The notes: generated by a model from the letters alone, not told the origin. A DNA stretch of 53,479 bases from Acetobacteraceae bacterium (GCA_021732665.1 JAKFUL010000020.1:1-53479), one strand, 5' to 3'. Positions 46,327 through 53,479 are shown, counted from the stretch's first letter. A program made the numbers and translations.

Positions 46327-47271
46327 TCAGGGGCGCTCCAGCCGCAGCCCCGCGGCCTGGGCCACCGCGCGGAATTTGGCGATTTCGGCGGCGATGAAGG
46401 CGCGGGTGGCCTCGGGGCCGGTGGGTTCGGGCACGTCCACCCCCAGCCCGGCCAGCCGTGCCGCCAGGGCCGGTTCGGCCAGGGCGGCGTGCACGGCGCG
46501 GGCCAGCAGCGCCACGCGCTCGGGCGGCGTGCCGGCCGGCGCCAGCATGGCGTTCCAGGTCGAGAGGTCGTAGGGCGCGAGGCCCAGCGATTCCAGCGTG
46601 GGAAGCTGGGGATGCGAGGGCGCGGGGCGGGCGCTGCCCACCGCCAGCAGCCGGATGCGGCCATCGGCGGCGATGGCGGAGACGCCGGCCAGCGTGTCCA
46701 TGGCGAAGGGCACCTCGGCCCGGGCCAGGGCCTCCAGCGCCGGCGCGCCACCGCGATAGGGGATATGCTCGGCCCGCAGCCCGGTGCGTTGCAGGAACAG
46801 CTCGGCCGAGAGATGCGTCAGGCTGCCGGCGCCGGCCGAGCCATAGGCGCCGCGGCCATCGGCGAGCAGCGCCCGCAGCGCGGCCACATCGGCGGCGCCG
46901 CGCGGCGGCACGGCGAGCGCCAGCGGCGTGATCCCGGTCAGCGCCACCGGGGCGAAATCGGCGACCGCGTCATAGGGCAGGTCGCGAAACACCGCGGGGT
47001 TGGCGCCATGCGAGCTGGCGGAGGCGAAGAGCAGGGTGTGGCCGTCGGGGCTGGCGCGGCGCGCCGCCTCGCTGCCCAATGCGCCGCCGGCGCCGGTACG
47101 GTTCTCCACCACCACGCGCGTGGCGAGGATGGCGGTCAGCCTCTCGCTCAACAGCCGGGCCGCGATATCGGTGGAGCCGCCGGCGGCGAAGGGCACGATC
47201 AGGGTGATGGCGCGGTCGGGGAAGGCGAGGGCGGCGGTGGGGAGGAGGGCGAGGAGGGCGCGGCGTTTCAT
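46327..47271 (-). CDS. Bug-family (TctC-type) tripartite tricarboxylate receptor
   Basis: A 314-residue periplasmic receptor, paralogue of the following gene. The short signal peptide MKRRALLALLPTAALA is followed directly by FPDRAITLIVPFAAGGSTDI, TRVVVENRTGAGGALGSEAA and YDLSTWNAMLAPAGTPPERV. In Bug proteins the two beta-hairpin loops near PGG and the middle YR-G motif (here HIPYRGGAPALEAL) set carboxylate binding. It lies 61 bases after the unknown 224-residue protein and belongs to the same leftward operon. Ligand unknown. Confidence 0.93.
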   Translation of the reverse strand: MKRRALLALLPTAALAFPDRAITLIVPFAAGGSTDIAARLLSERLTAILATRVVVENRTGAGGALGSEAARRASPDGHTLLFASASSHGANPAVFRDLPYDAVADFAPVALTGITPLALAVPPRGAADVAALRALLADGRGAYGSAGAGSLTHLSAELFLQRTGLRAEHIPYRGGAPALEALARAEVPFAMDTLAGVSAIAADGRIRLLAVGSARPAPSHPQLPTLESLGLAPYDLSTWNAMLAPAGTPPERVALLARAVHAALAEPALAARLAGLGVDVPEPTGPEATRAFIAAEIAKFRAVAQAAGLRLERP

Positions 47272-47332
47272 GGCCCCGCCGTGCCGCGCCCGTGTTGCGT
47301 GGGGATGACGGCGCCGTGGCGGGCGCGTGAAC

Positions 47333-48007
47333 TCAGCGCTTCGGCGGCGGGCCCATCAGGCCGGAGGCGAGCGACGCCCGGTACAGCCTGACCAGGAAAT
47401 CCGCCTGCCCCGCCTGCTCCCGCAAGGCGCTGATGGTCTCGGCCGTGGGGGGCGTCAGCAGCGGCACGGTGGTGGGCGCCGGCCCCATCGGCTGCGGGTA
47501 GCCCAGCAGCGCATCCACCACCTCATCCGACAACGGCGCCAGCACGCCGCAGGTCATCTCGAAATCCTCGAAGGGCATCAGGCGGCCGCCGAAGCCCACG
47601 CCCTCATATTCCGGCCGCATCAGCCCCTCATCCCACAGATGCACGGGCATGCCGCGCAGCAGATCCTCGATCCAGACGCCGCCTTCGGGATGATGGCCGG
47701 CGACGCGGAAAAGGGTGATGCGGGTCCGCCCCAGCGCATGCAGCACCGCGGCGGCCTCGCTGCCCGGGGGGGGCGGGTTCATCCTCGCCTCGCGCTCCAG
47801 CGCCGGCCTATGGTCGCCCGCGGGGGCGAAGACGCCGAGGTCGAGCAGCAGGGCGAATTGCGAATCGGTGGCCACCTCCGGGCTCTTGCCGTTCCACATC
47901 CCCAGCGCGCGGGCCTGCGACGCGGCGGAGGCGGCGGGGATGCGCCTGGAGGCGCCGGTCAGGATGGCCGTGCGCGCCGCGGCATAGGCCTGGTAAAGCG
48001 GGTTCAC
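47333..48007 (-). CDS. hypothetical protein in the dehydrogenase/receptor operon
   Basis: A 224-residue cytosolic protein of no family I recognise. Start GTG at 48007 overlaps the dehydrogenase stop (GTGA), so the two are translationally coupled. Visible parts are VNPLYQAYAAARTAILTGAS, RITLFRVAGHHPEGGVWIED, GMPVHLWDEGLMRPEYEGVG and FGGRLMPFEDFEMTCGVLAP. The pattern resembles a compact mixed fold, with no membrane segment or signal. The frame is open further upstream, but that part only mirrors the dehydrogenase gene. The coupling suggests a role in the same substrate pathway. Confidence 0.65.
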   Translation of the reverse strand: MNPLYQAYAAARTAILTGASRRIPAASAASQARALGMWNGKSPEVATDSQFALLLDLGVFAPAGDHRPALEREARMNPPPPGSEAAAVLHALGRTRITLFRVAGHHPEGGVWIEDLLRGMPVHLWDEGLMRPEYEGVGFGGRLMPFEDFEMTCGVLAPLSDEVVDALLGYPQPMGPAPTTVPLLTPPTAETISALREQAGQADFLVRLYRASLASGLMGPPPKR

Positions 48008-49095
48008 AGCCGGTTCGGCACCATCACGCCCAGGCGGTGGGCGGTGGCGGCGATATTGGCCCAGGTCTCGGCCGGCAGGGGCACGCCGTTCGCCAGCCGG
48101 TCGGCGCGGCGCGCGGCCTCGGGCTCGCCCGGCACCAGCACGGGGGCCTCGGTGCTGGCGGGCGCGCAGCCTTTCACCCAGGCTACGTATTCCCGCGCGG
48201 TGGCGTGGAAGGTGGCGAGGTCGCCGAAATGCGCGGGGGAGAAGAACATCGAGAACATGCCGTTGGTGATGCGCCCGCGCGCACCCACGGGGCCCGAGGT
48301 GCCGCCGCCGGTCAGCGCGCCGGCCAGCAATTCGCACATCATGGCCAGGCCCGAGCCCTTGTGCTCGCCAAAGGCGCGAATCGCGCCCGCGCCCAGCGAG
48401 GGGTTGCGCGGGCCGACCGAGTCATAGGGGCCGTAGAGGGTGTGCGGGTCGGTGGAAAGCCGGCCGTCGGGTTCGATCAGCGCGCCCTCGGGCAGGGGCT
48501 TGCCGCCAGTGCTGGCCACCAGGACCTTGCCTTCGGCGACGAAGGAGGTGGCGAAATCCAGCAGCACCGGGCCTTCCGGCAAGGGCACGCCGACGCAGAA
48601 GGGGGCGGTGGAAAACCGCCGCTCGGTGCCGCCGAAGGGCGCCACCAGCACCGAACCCGCGACATTGACGAAATGCACGGAGATCAGCCCGGCCGCCATC
48701 GCCATCTCGGCATAATCGCCGACGCGGCCGATATGGCCGGCGTTTCGCAGGCCCATGATGCAGGAGCCATTGGCCACCGCGCGCTCGATCGCCAGGTCGG
48801 TGGCTTGCTTGGCCACGGTCTGGCCGAAGCCGTAATGGCCGTCGAGCAGCACGAAGGCGCCGCCATCGGCGATGATGCTGGCGGTCTGCCCCGCCAGCAC
48901 GTGCCCGGCCTCCTGCCACTCCACATAGCGCGGCACGCGGACCACGCCGTGGCTGTCGTGGCCGGCGAGATTGGCGCCGAGCAGGTGGGTGGCGATGCGC
49001 CGCGCCTCGGTCCCGGAACATCCGGTGGCAAGGAAGATGCGGTTCACCACGTCTTCGAGCGTGGTGGCGGGGATGAGGAGATCGGTGCTGGCCAT
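48004..49095 (-). CDS. malate/L-lactate dehydrogenase family (Ldh2/YiaK-like)
   Basis: A 363-residue NAD(P)-dependent 2-hydroxyacid oxidoreductase of the Ldh2 family, which includes malate, sulfolactate and ureidoglycolate dehydrogenases. Conserved stretches are GANLAGHDSHGVVRVPRYVE, GHYGFGQTVAKQATDLAIER, GSCIMGLRNAGHIGRVGDYA and PVLLDFATSFVAEGKVLVAS. The substrate cannot be named. The ATG at 49095 (MASTDLLIP) is preferred over one 18 bases upstream. First gene of the leftward operon with the unknown protein, two Bug receptors and the peptide-type binding protein, suggesting uptake and oxidation of a hydroxy acid. Confidence 0.92.
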   Translation of the reverse strand: MASTDLLIPATTLEDVVNRIFLATGCSGTEARRIATHLLGANLAGHDSHGVVRVPRYVEWQEAGHVLAGQTASIIADGGAFVLLDGHYGFGQTVAKQATDLAIERAVANGSCIMGLRNAGHIGRVGDYAEMAMAAGLISVHFVNVAGSVLVAPFGGTERRFSTAPFCVGVPLPEGPVLLDFATSFVAEGKVLVASTGGKPLPEGALIEPDGRLSTDPHTLYGPYDSVGPRNPSLGAGAIRAFGEHKGSGLAMMCELLAGALTGGGTSGPVGARGRITNGMFSMFFSPAHFGDLATFHATAREYVAWVKGCAPASTEAPVLVPGEPEAARRADRLANGVPLPAETWANIAATAHRLGVMVPNRL

Positions 49096-49134
49096 GCCAC
49101 TTTGTGGCGGCATGGCCGGGCGCCGTCCAGCCTC

Positions 49135-49533
49135 TCAGGGGGTATAGGGCGTGCAGGAGGTGATGCGCACCCGCAGCGTGGTGCCCGTCAGCGTCGAGCC
49201 GCCGGGCGGGAAGACCTGGATCGAGGCGGTCTGCGAATTGCCCCGGACGATACCGCTGATGGTGCCGGATTTGCGGCTGTTGTTGCCGGAAAGCTCGACA
49301 TCTGCGGTGATCTGCATCGTCGCGGTGCCGCGGTTCTGCACGGTGACGAAGATGTTGCTCAGGCCCAGGCTGCCGCTATGCGTGGCGCTGGGCACCCGCA
49401 GGTTGCAGCCATTGGTGGTGAGGCCGGCCGATTGCAGCGTGGGCCCCTGCCAGGTGTAGGCGGATTGCGCCCGCGCCTGTTGCCCGGAGAGGGCGGCCAG
49501 GGCGAGGGCGGCGGCGATGATGGTCTTGCGCAT
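49135..49533 (-). CDS. small secreted two-cysteine protein (paralogue 1)
   Basis: A 132-residue exported protein. The signal peptide (1-22, ending QARA) is followed by a beta-rich mature part with two cysteines, C43 (TNGCNLRV) and C127 (VRITSCTPYTP), likely joined by a disulfide. Shared with its neighbours are the W-x-G near residue 28, the GCNLRV element, a central V-x-N-x-GT-A stretch (VQNRGTATMQITADVEL) and a C-terminal LTGTTLRVRITSC. Length and layout suggest a small beta sandwich. No known family recognised. One of a four-gene array with a decayed fifth copy. Confidence 0.7.
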   Translation of the reverse strand: MRKTIIAAALALAALSGQQARAQSAYTWQGPTLQSAGLTTNGCNLRVPSATHSGSLGLSNIFVTVQNRGTATMQITADVELSGNNSRKSGTISGIVRGNSQTASIQVFPPGGSTLTGTTLRVRITSCTPYTP

Positions 49534-49593
49534 GATGGGGTTCTCTTTCGTGGCTGGGTTGGCCGCCTGAGCGGGCGGTTTGGGGAAACGGGT

Positions 49594-49983
49594 CTAGCTG
49601 GGCTGGCAACTGGCGATGGCGACCTCGGGCCGCGTGCCCACCAGCGTGCCGTTGAAGGGCGTGAAGCTTTGCAGCGCGGCCTGGGCATTGCCTTCCAGGC
49701 GGAAGGCGCGAAACATCTGCCCTTTCCGCTGGTCGTTCTGCGCCGTGCCGACCAGGGTGATGTTCCCCGTCGGCACAGCCAGACCACGCCTGTTGTTCTG
49801 CAGCAGGATCTGCACGGCATTGCGCTCATTCCCGCTGTGCTCGGCCGAGATCAGCGCGATGTCGCAGCCATTGATCTGCTCGCCGCTGAAGACGAGGTTG
49901 CGGCCGCTCCAGCTGGTGGTTTGCGCGGTGACGGGCAGAGCGGTGGCCAGCAGCAAGGCGGCGGCGAGGATGGGGGTGCGCAT
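49594..49983 (-). CDS. small secreted two-cysteine protein (paralogue 2)
   Basis: A 129-residue exported protein. The signal peptide (1-20, LPVTA) is preceded by an in-frame ATG 21 bases upstream that lacks a signal context, so 49983 is the start. C40 (INGCDIAL) and C126 (VAIASCQPS) occupy the shared positions. W25-S-G opens the mature part, as in the paralogues. The central VQILLQNNRRGLAVPTGNIT and C-terminal FNGTLVGTRPEVAIASC follow the family order. It is the most divergent intact member at its C-terminus. Confidence 0.7.
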   Translation of the reverse strand: MRTPILAAALLLATALPVTAQTTSWSGRNLVFSGEQINGCDIALISAEHSGNERNAVQILLQNNRRGLAVPTGNITLVGTAQNDQRKGQMFRAFRLEGNAQAALQSFTPFNGTLVGTRPEVAIASCQPS

Positions 49984-50030
49984 GGCGTGGTCTCTCCTGG
50001 TCATTGTCCTGGCGCCGCCCTGGCCGCGCC

Positions 50031-50423
50031 CTATTGCTGCGTGCAGGAAGTGATGTTCACCGTCAGCGTGGTGCCCGCCAGCACGCCCGCGAAGGGCCCC
50101 ATCCCCTGGCTCACCGCGCCGATCCCCGCCGCCATGGCCACCGAGCGGAAGGCGCCGGTCTTGCTCTGCCCATTGCCCGAGAGCGTGGTGTCGCCATTCA
50201 CCCGCGCGGTGCGGGTGCCGTTGTTCACGAAGGTGATGCGGATGGCGCTGACCGTGCTGCCGGTATGCGCGGCCTCGAGCACACGGATGTTGCAGCCACT
50301 GAGCGTGCCGCCCTGGACGATGAGGTTGGCGCCGGACCAGGTGGTGGTCACCTGGGTGGATTGGGCGGCGGCGGGCAGGGCGGCTGCCAGCAGCAGGGCT
50401 GTGGCCACGAGGGTGTTGCGCAT
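50031..50423 (-). CDS. small secreted two-cysteine protein (paralogue 3)
   Basis: A 130-residue exported protein with signal peptide MRNTLVATALLLAAALPAAAQ. The mature part has W29-S-G, C44 (LSGCNIRV), a central VSAIRITFVNNGTRTARVNG, and C127 (LTVNITSCTQQ). The start ATG at 50423 matches the signal peptide, although the frame is open upstream through the decayed copy. Spaced 47 bases before paralogue 2. Same predicted disulfide and beta fold as the others; function unknown. Confidence 0.7.
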   Translation of the reverse strand: MRNTLVATALLLAAALPAAAQSTQVTTTWSGANLIVQGGTLSGCNIRVLEAAHTGSTVSAIRITFVNNGTRTARVNGDTTLSGNGQSKTGAFRSVAMAAGIGAVSQGMGPFAGVLAGTTLTVNITSCTQQ

Positions 50424-50461
50424 GTCGGCCTGGCCTTTCCGGTCAGTCTGGGGTGGGTTGT

Positions 50462-50573
50462 TCAGTTCGCGGCCCGGGAGCAGCCGGTGATGGTGACAAT
50501 CAGCGTGGCGCCTGTCGGCGAGCCTGCGAGGGCCCGCCAGCAGTGCCGCGGCGGCGGGGATTGCGGGGCGCAT
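50462..50573 (-). pseudogene. remnant of a further paralogue (start and C-terminus only)
   Basis: The ATG at 50573 opens a signal-like start, MRPAIPAAAALLAG. After that the frame is lost, but in another frame the sequence reads GSPTGATLIVTITGC and then SRAAN before a stop at 50462-50464. This matches the paralogues' C-terminal pattern (LTGTTLRVRITSC, LAGTTLTVNITSC). About 90 codons in the middle are deleted, and the two ends are joined out of frame. A ribosome site and hairpin still precede the start. Confidence 0.75.
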
Positions 50574-50579
50574 GAGATG

Positions 50580-50626
50580 TCTCTCCTCCAACATCGGGCC
50601 GCCGGTCACGGCGGCGTGAGGAGAGA
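50580..50626 (-). promoter_or_regulatory. two-part hairpin over the ribosome site of the decayed paralogue
   Basis: TCTCTCCTC (50580-50588) and GAGGAGAGA (50618-50626) form a perfect 9-base stem, with an inner GCCGCC/GGCGGC stem (50598-50603, 50610-50615). On the leftward strand the outer stem contains the GAGGA ribosome site of the remnant gene. The rest of the gap up to 50812 holds nothing I can call. Confidence 0.5.
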
Positions 50627-50812
50627 ATGCGGGTTGGCGGCGCGCGCGTCCATTCGGCAAAACCTCTCAGGGCGATAGGTGGCGCGAAGCCTGTCCGGCA
50701 CCTCGCGCAGGCCGGCCATGCCATCCGGCATCAGGCCCGCGACCGACATCAACCCATGCCAGGCGGTGATGCCGTGACTCAGGCGAAGGGAGCGGGACAG
50801 GCTTGCCGCGCG

Positions 50813-50840
50813 CCCCACCCCATCGCAGCATGGGGTGGGG
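50813..50840 (+). promoter_or_regulatory. strong hairpin just upstream of the cytochrome c gene
   Basis: CCCCACCCCAT (50813-50823) and ATGGGGTGGGG (50830-50840) form a perfect 11-base stem with a six-base loop, eleven bases before the ATG at 50852. It abuts the G-rich ribosome site, so it could attenuate transcription or translation. Confidence 0.55.
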
Positions 50841-50851
50841 GGAAGTTCATC

Positions 50852-51676
50852 ATGTCACGCATCCTGATCCTGCTTTTGGCCTTCGCCGGCACCGCGCTGG
50901 CGCAGCCCAGCGCCGTCGAGCGCGGCCGCGCCCTGGTCGAGGGCATCGCCGCCTGCGGCAATTGCCACACTCCCAAAGGCCCGCAGGGCGATCTGCCCGG
51001 CATGGGTTTCGCCGGCGGCATGGCTCTGGAGGAGCCGGGCCTGTTCCGCATCTACCCCAGCAACATCACGCCCGACCGCGAGACCGGCATCGGCGGCTGG
51101 ACCGACGCGCAGGTGATCCGCGCGATCCGCGAGGGCGTGCGCCCCGATGGCCGCGTGCTGGGGCCGATCATGCCGATCGAGCTCTATCGCCATATCTCGG
51201 ATGAGGATGCGGCCGCGATGGTGGCCTATCTGCGCACGGTCGCCCCGGTGCGCAATGTGGTGCCCGCCTCGACCTACAGCTTCCCGCTGCCAGCGGCCTA
51301 TGGCCCGCCGCTGGGCGTGGTGGCCGGGCCGGCCGACAATGCGGTGGCGCGCGGCGCCTATATGGCCGGGCCGCTGGGCCATTGCATCGAATGCCATTCG
51401 CCGCCCCTGGCCGGCGGCGGGCGGGATTGGAGCCGCACCGGCTGGGGTGGCCCGCCGATGCATGGCCCCGCCGGCGTGGTGGTGCCGGCGGACCTGACAC
51501 CCACGCATCTCGGCGGCTGGAGCGATGCCGAGATCGCCCGCGCCATCACCCAGGGCATCTCGCGCAACGGCCGGGCGCTGCGGCCGCCGATGGGCTTCGC
51601 CTATTACGCCACCATACCGCCCGCGCAGATGGCGGATCTGCTGGCCTATCTGCGCAGCCTGCCGCCCTCGCGCTGA
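50852..51676 (+). CDS. di-haem cytochrome c
   Basis: A 274-residue periplasmic electron carrier. The signal peptide MSRILILLLAFAGTALAQ is followed by two c-type domains. The haem sites are CGNCH at 35-39 and CIECH at 178-182, each in a typical c4/alcohol-dehydrogenase-type context (GRALVEGIAACGNCHTPKG, GAYMAGPLGHCIECHSPPL). Methionine ligand candidates are near GPIMPIELYRHISDEDAAAM and RPPMGFAYYATIPPAQMADL. The start at 50852 fits the signal peptide. It is rightward, inside the leftward small-protein array. Partner dehydrogenase not seen in the window. Confidence 0.92.
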   Translation: MSRILILLLAFAGTALAQPSAVERGRALVEGIAACGNCHTPKGPQGDLPGMGFAGGMALEEPGLFRIYPSNITPDRETGIGGWTDAQVIRAIREGVRPDGRVLGPIMPIELYRHISDEDAAAMVAYLRTVAPVRNVVPASTYSFPLPAAYGPPLGVVAGPADNAVARGAYMAGPLGHCIECHSPPLAGGGRDWSRTGWGGPPMHGPAGVVVPADLTPTHLGGWSDAEIARAITQGISRNGRALRPPMGFAYYATIPPAQMADLLAYLRSLPPSR

Positions 51677-51688
51677 GGGAGGCCGGGG

Positions 51689-52084
51689 TCAGCGCGCGGT
51701 GCAGGAGGTGATCCGCACCTCGAGCGTGCTGCCCGGCGTCGCGTTGGTGGGGACAGCCGTGGTCTGCCCGTTCACCGACCGCATGCGGGTCAGCGTGATG
51801 CTGGCGAAGGGCAGGACGTTGGTCTGCCCGTTGCGCGTCAGCCGCGCCTCGCCCTGCAGGGTGAAGGTGCTGGTGCTCTGGGTGGAGAAGGTCATGAGGA
51901 TCGGCGCGCCCTCGTTGGTGCCGGCGTGGCGCGCGCTGTCCAACCGGATGGCACAGCTGGCGGCATAGGGGTTGGTGAAGGTCAGCGTGTTCCCGGCCCA
52001 GAAACTCGGCCGCTGGGCCTGGGCCGTGGGGGCGGCCAGGGCCAGCATCGCCGCCGCCAGGGTCGTGAGGGTGATGTTGCGCAT
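51689..52084 (-). CDS. small secreted two-cysteine protein (paralogue 5)
   Basis: A 131-residue exported protein across the cytochrome gene from the other three. The signal peptide is MRNITLTTLAAAMLALAAPTAQA. The mature part has W29-A-G, C44 (AASCAIRL), AGTNEGAPILMTFSTQSTST and C128 (LEVRITSCTAR). The C-terminal TPGSTLEVRITSC closely follows paralogues 1 and 3. An upstream in-frame start is possible but lacks a signal context. Converges on the cytochrome gene with a 12-base gap. Function unknown. Confidence 0.7.
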   Translation of the reverse strand: MRNITLTTLAAAMLALAAPTAQAQRPSFWAGNTLTFTNPYAASCAIRLDSARHAGTNEGAPILMTFSTQSTSTFTLQGEARLTRNGQTNVLPFASITLTRMRSVNGQTTAVPTNATPGSTLEVRITSCTAR

Positions 52085-52113
52085 GGCTGGGCTCCTGTTC
52101 CTGTCGATCCGCA

Positions 52114-52130
52114 CCGGCAAACTTTGCCGG
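52114..52130. terminator. short palindrome between the ABC ATPase gene and paralogue 5
   Basis: CCGGCAAA-C-TTTGCCGG is a perfect 17-base palindrome with a single central base. It lies about 55 bases past the ATPase stop and 29 bases before the start of paralogue 5. It can fold as a seven-base stem and act as terminator for the former, or serve as a protein site for the latter. Confidence 0.45.
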
Positions 52131-52185
52131 CAGGGCAGGGCCACATCAATCGCCCGTCATCGATCACGCCATGAGGCGCTCTCTA

Positions 52186-53274
52186 TCAGAGCACGCGGCC
52201 GGTCGCGGCATCGAGCAGATGCATGTTGTTCATGTCCGCGGTCAGCATGAGCTTCTCGCCCGGCGCGGCGTAGACGGTGGGCTCGATGCGCGCGCAACAA
52301 TCGCGCGCGCTCCCGAGGTGGAAATGCACCAGGGTTTCCATGCCCATCGGCTCGATCACCTCGGGGGTGATGAGGATGTCGGCGCGGTTGGGCAGGCCCA
52401 GGCGATGGTCGGTGAGGTGCTCGGGCCGGATGCCGAAGAGCAGGTCGCGGCCCTCGGCGCTGGCATAGCGTTCGCGGCGCGCCTCGGGGATGGGCAGGAA
52501 GGTGTCGTCGGCGAGGTACACCGCGCCGTCGCGCACGCGGGCGGGGAGGAAATTCATCGCCGGCGAGCCGATGAAGCCGGCGACGAAGCGGGTGGCGGGG
52601 TTGTGATACAGCTCCTGCGGCGGGCCGACCTGCTCGATGATGCCGTGGTTCATCACCACCACGCGGTCGGCCAAGGTCATCGCCTCGACCTGGTCGTGGG
52701 TGACGTAGATGGTGGTGGTGCGCACGGTCTGGTGCACCTTCTTGATCTCCGTGCGCATCTGCACGCGCAGCTTGGCGTCGAGGTTCGACAGCGGCTCGTC
52801 GAAGAGGAACACCTTCGGGTCGCGCACGATGGCGCGGCCCATCGCCACACGCTGGCGCTGGCCGCCCGAGAGCGCCTTGGGCTTGCGCTCCAGCAGGGGC
52901 ACGATGTCGAGGATGCGGGCGGCATTGTCGACGCGGCGCTTGATCTCGTCCTTCGGGAACTTCCGCAGCATCAGCCCGAAGGCCATGTTGTCGTAGACCG
53001 ACATGTGCGGATAAAGCGCGTAGTTCTGGAACACCATGGCGATGTCGCGGTCGCGCGGCGGCACGTCGTTCACCACGCTGCCACCGATCATGATGTCGCC
53101 GCCGGAGATCTCCTCCAGCCCCGCGATCATCCGCAGCGTGGTGGATTTGCCGCAGCCGGAGGGGCCGACCAACACGACGAATTCATGGTCGGCGATGTCG
53201 AGGTCGATGCCCTTCACCGCCTGCACGCCGCCCTCGTATTCCTTCACGATTTTTCGGAGTGTCACCTGCGCCAT
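52186..53274 (-). CDS. ugpC: sn-glycerol-3-phosphate/sugar ABC transporter ATPase (UgpC/MalK type)
   Basis: A 362-residue ATPase energising a sugar-type importer. Walker A is GPSGCGKST at 37-45, the signature is LSGGQ at 135-139, and Walker B is LFDE at 157-160, followed by THDQVEAM. The C-terminal MalK-like regulatory beta domain contains GFIGSPAMNFLP and FGIRPEHLTDHR. The start at 53274 (MAQVTLRKI) is canonical; the frame is open upstream within the palindromic element. Permease and binding-protein genes are not in the window, so the substrate is unknown. This ATPase type may serve several importers. Confidence 0.93.
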   Translation of the reverse strand: MAQVTLRKIVKEYEGGVQAVKGIDLDIADHEFVVLVGPSGCGKSTTLRMIAGLEEISGGDIMIGGSVVNDVPPRDRDIAMVFQNYALYPHMSVYDNMAFGLMLRKFPKDEIKRRVDNAARILDIVPLLERKPKALSGGQRQRVAMGRAIVRDPKVFLFDEPLSNLDAKLRVQMRTEIKKVHQTVRTTTIYVTHDQVEAMTLADRVVVMNHGIIEQVGPPQELYHNPATRFVAGFIGSPAMNFLPARVRDGAVYLADDTFLPIPEARRERYASAEGRDLLFGIRPEHLTDHRLGLPNRADILITPEVIEPMGMETLVHFHLGSARDCCARIEPTVYAAPGEKLMLTADMNNMHLLDAATGRVL

Positions 53275-53300
53275 GCGCTGAGTCCTTGGGTAGGTTGTTC

Positions 53301-53468
53301 TGTGTGGCCTTGTGGGGGCTCTGCCCCCACGCCCCCGCCGGGGGGATCGTATCCCCCCGGACCCCGCCGTGGAGTCCGCGGGCGTTGAGCGCAATTCATG
53401 GGAGTCCGAAGGTTGAAGACCCTCGGCGGGGGAGTTTGAGGGGGCGGCGCCCCCTCAAGGGCCGCACA
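53301..53468. repeat. large palindromic intergenic element, copy C
   Basis: Outer arms 53301-53340 and 53424-53468 pair over most of their length (TGTGTGGCC, GGGGGC-TCT-GCCCCC and CCCCCGCCG against their complements). An inner hairpin GGGGGGATCGTATCCCCCC lies near 53341-53359. The centre, 53360-53423, is unrelated to copies A and B. It lies in the 205 bases upstream of the ABC ATPase, otherwise empty, so any promoter of that gene must be close to or inside it. Confidence 0.7.
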
Positions 53469-53479
53469 GAGCACCCTCA

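Noticed and set aside
45279..47271. Tandem Bug receptors as a novel system
   Set aside because: Orphan and tandem Bug receptors are commonplace in this kind of genome; kept as ordinary paralogues.

Overview
This is about 53 kb of very GC-rich chromosomal DNA, read as an alphaproteobacterium, most likely Acetobacteraceae (Roseomonas-like). That assignment is inference. It rests on several gene orders: pal-cpoB-tilS-ftsH-folP-glmM-thiD, J-domain/cobS/cobT/phytase-like, and priA divergent from fsa-DUF484-xerC. Orphan Bug-type binding proteins, an aerobic cobaltochelatase and the overall codon and GC character agree with it. No rRNA, tRNA, CRISPR array, transposase or prophage genes were seen.

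Layout. 1-4.6 kb: mannose-1-phosphate guanylyltransferase and a divergent glycosyltransferase/DUF4214 group, presumably for surface polysaccharide. 4.6-9.7 kb: J-domain protein, cobS and cobT, with an unusual insert between cobS and cobT that holds an AT-richer small gene, a decayed second copy of the cobT 5' end and a small coiled-coil membrane protein. 9.6-15.8 kb: a degenerate histidine kinase, xerC, DUF484 and fsa, divergent from priA; then rpsD with a recognisable promoter inside the priA stop codon. 15.8-24.2 kb: a DUF4214/DUF1796-like protein, YdcF, a GT39 membrane glycosyltransferase and a 1560-residue surface or secreted phosphoesterase ending in DUF4214 repeats. 24.2-29.6 kb: a GbsR-type regulator with a palindromic operator in front of cioAB (bd-type quinol oxidase), then a glycosyltransferase and a Prx5 peroxiredoxin. 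29.7-34.7 kb: YqgE, a tiny lipoprotein, an aminotransferase/pseudouridine synthase group, and a GntR regulator divergent from a two-subunit UxaA-family lyase (SuyAB-like). 34.8-43.5 kb: a tightly overlapping housekeeping operon from pal to thiD, interrupted by a CoA-transferase gene. 43.7-49.1 kb: a solute-receptor operon (peptide-type SBP, two Bug receptors, an unknown protein, a malate/lactate dehydrogenase). 49.1-52.1 kb: four intact small secreted two-cysteine proteins, the remnant of a fifth, and a di-haem cytochrome c. 52.2-53.3 kb: a UgpC-type sugar ABC ATPase.

Three large near-palindromic intergenic elements stand out (window start to 211, 43482-43730, 53301-53468). The middle one fills exactly the space between two convergent stop codons. 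The best candidates for undescribed biology are these elements, the paralogous secreted-protein cluster with its decayed member, and the remodelled cobS-cobT junction. Most genes run in overlapping ATGA/GTGA/TGATG chains, so several starts were moved downstream of the longest open frame to fit junctions, signal peptides or family length.
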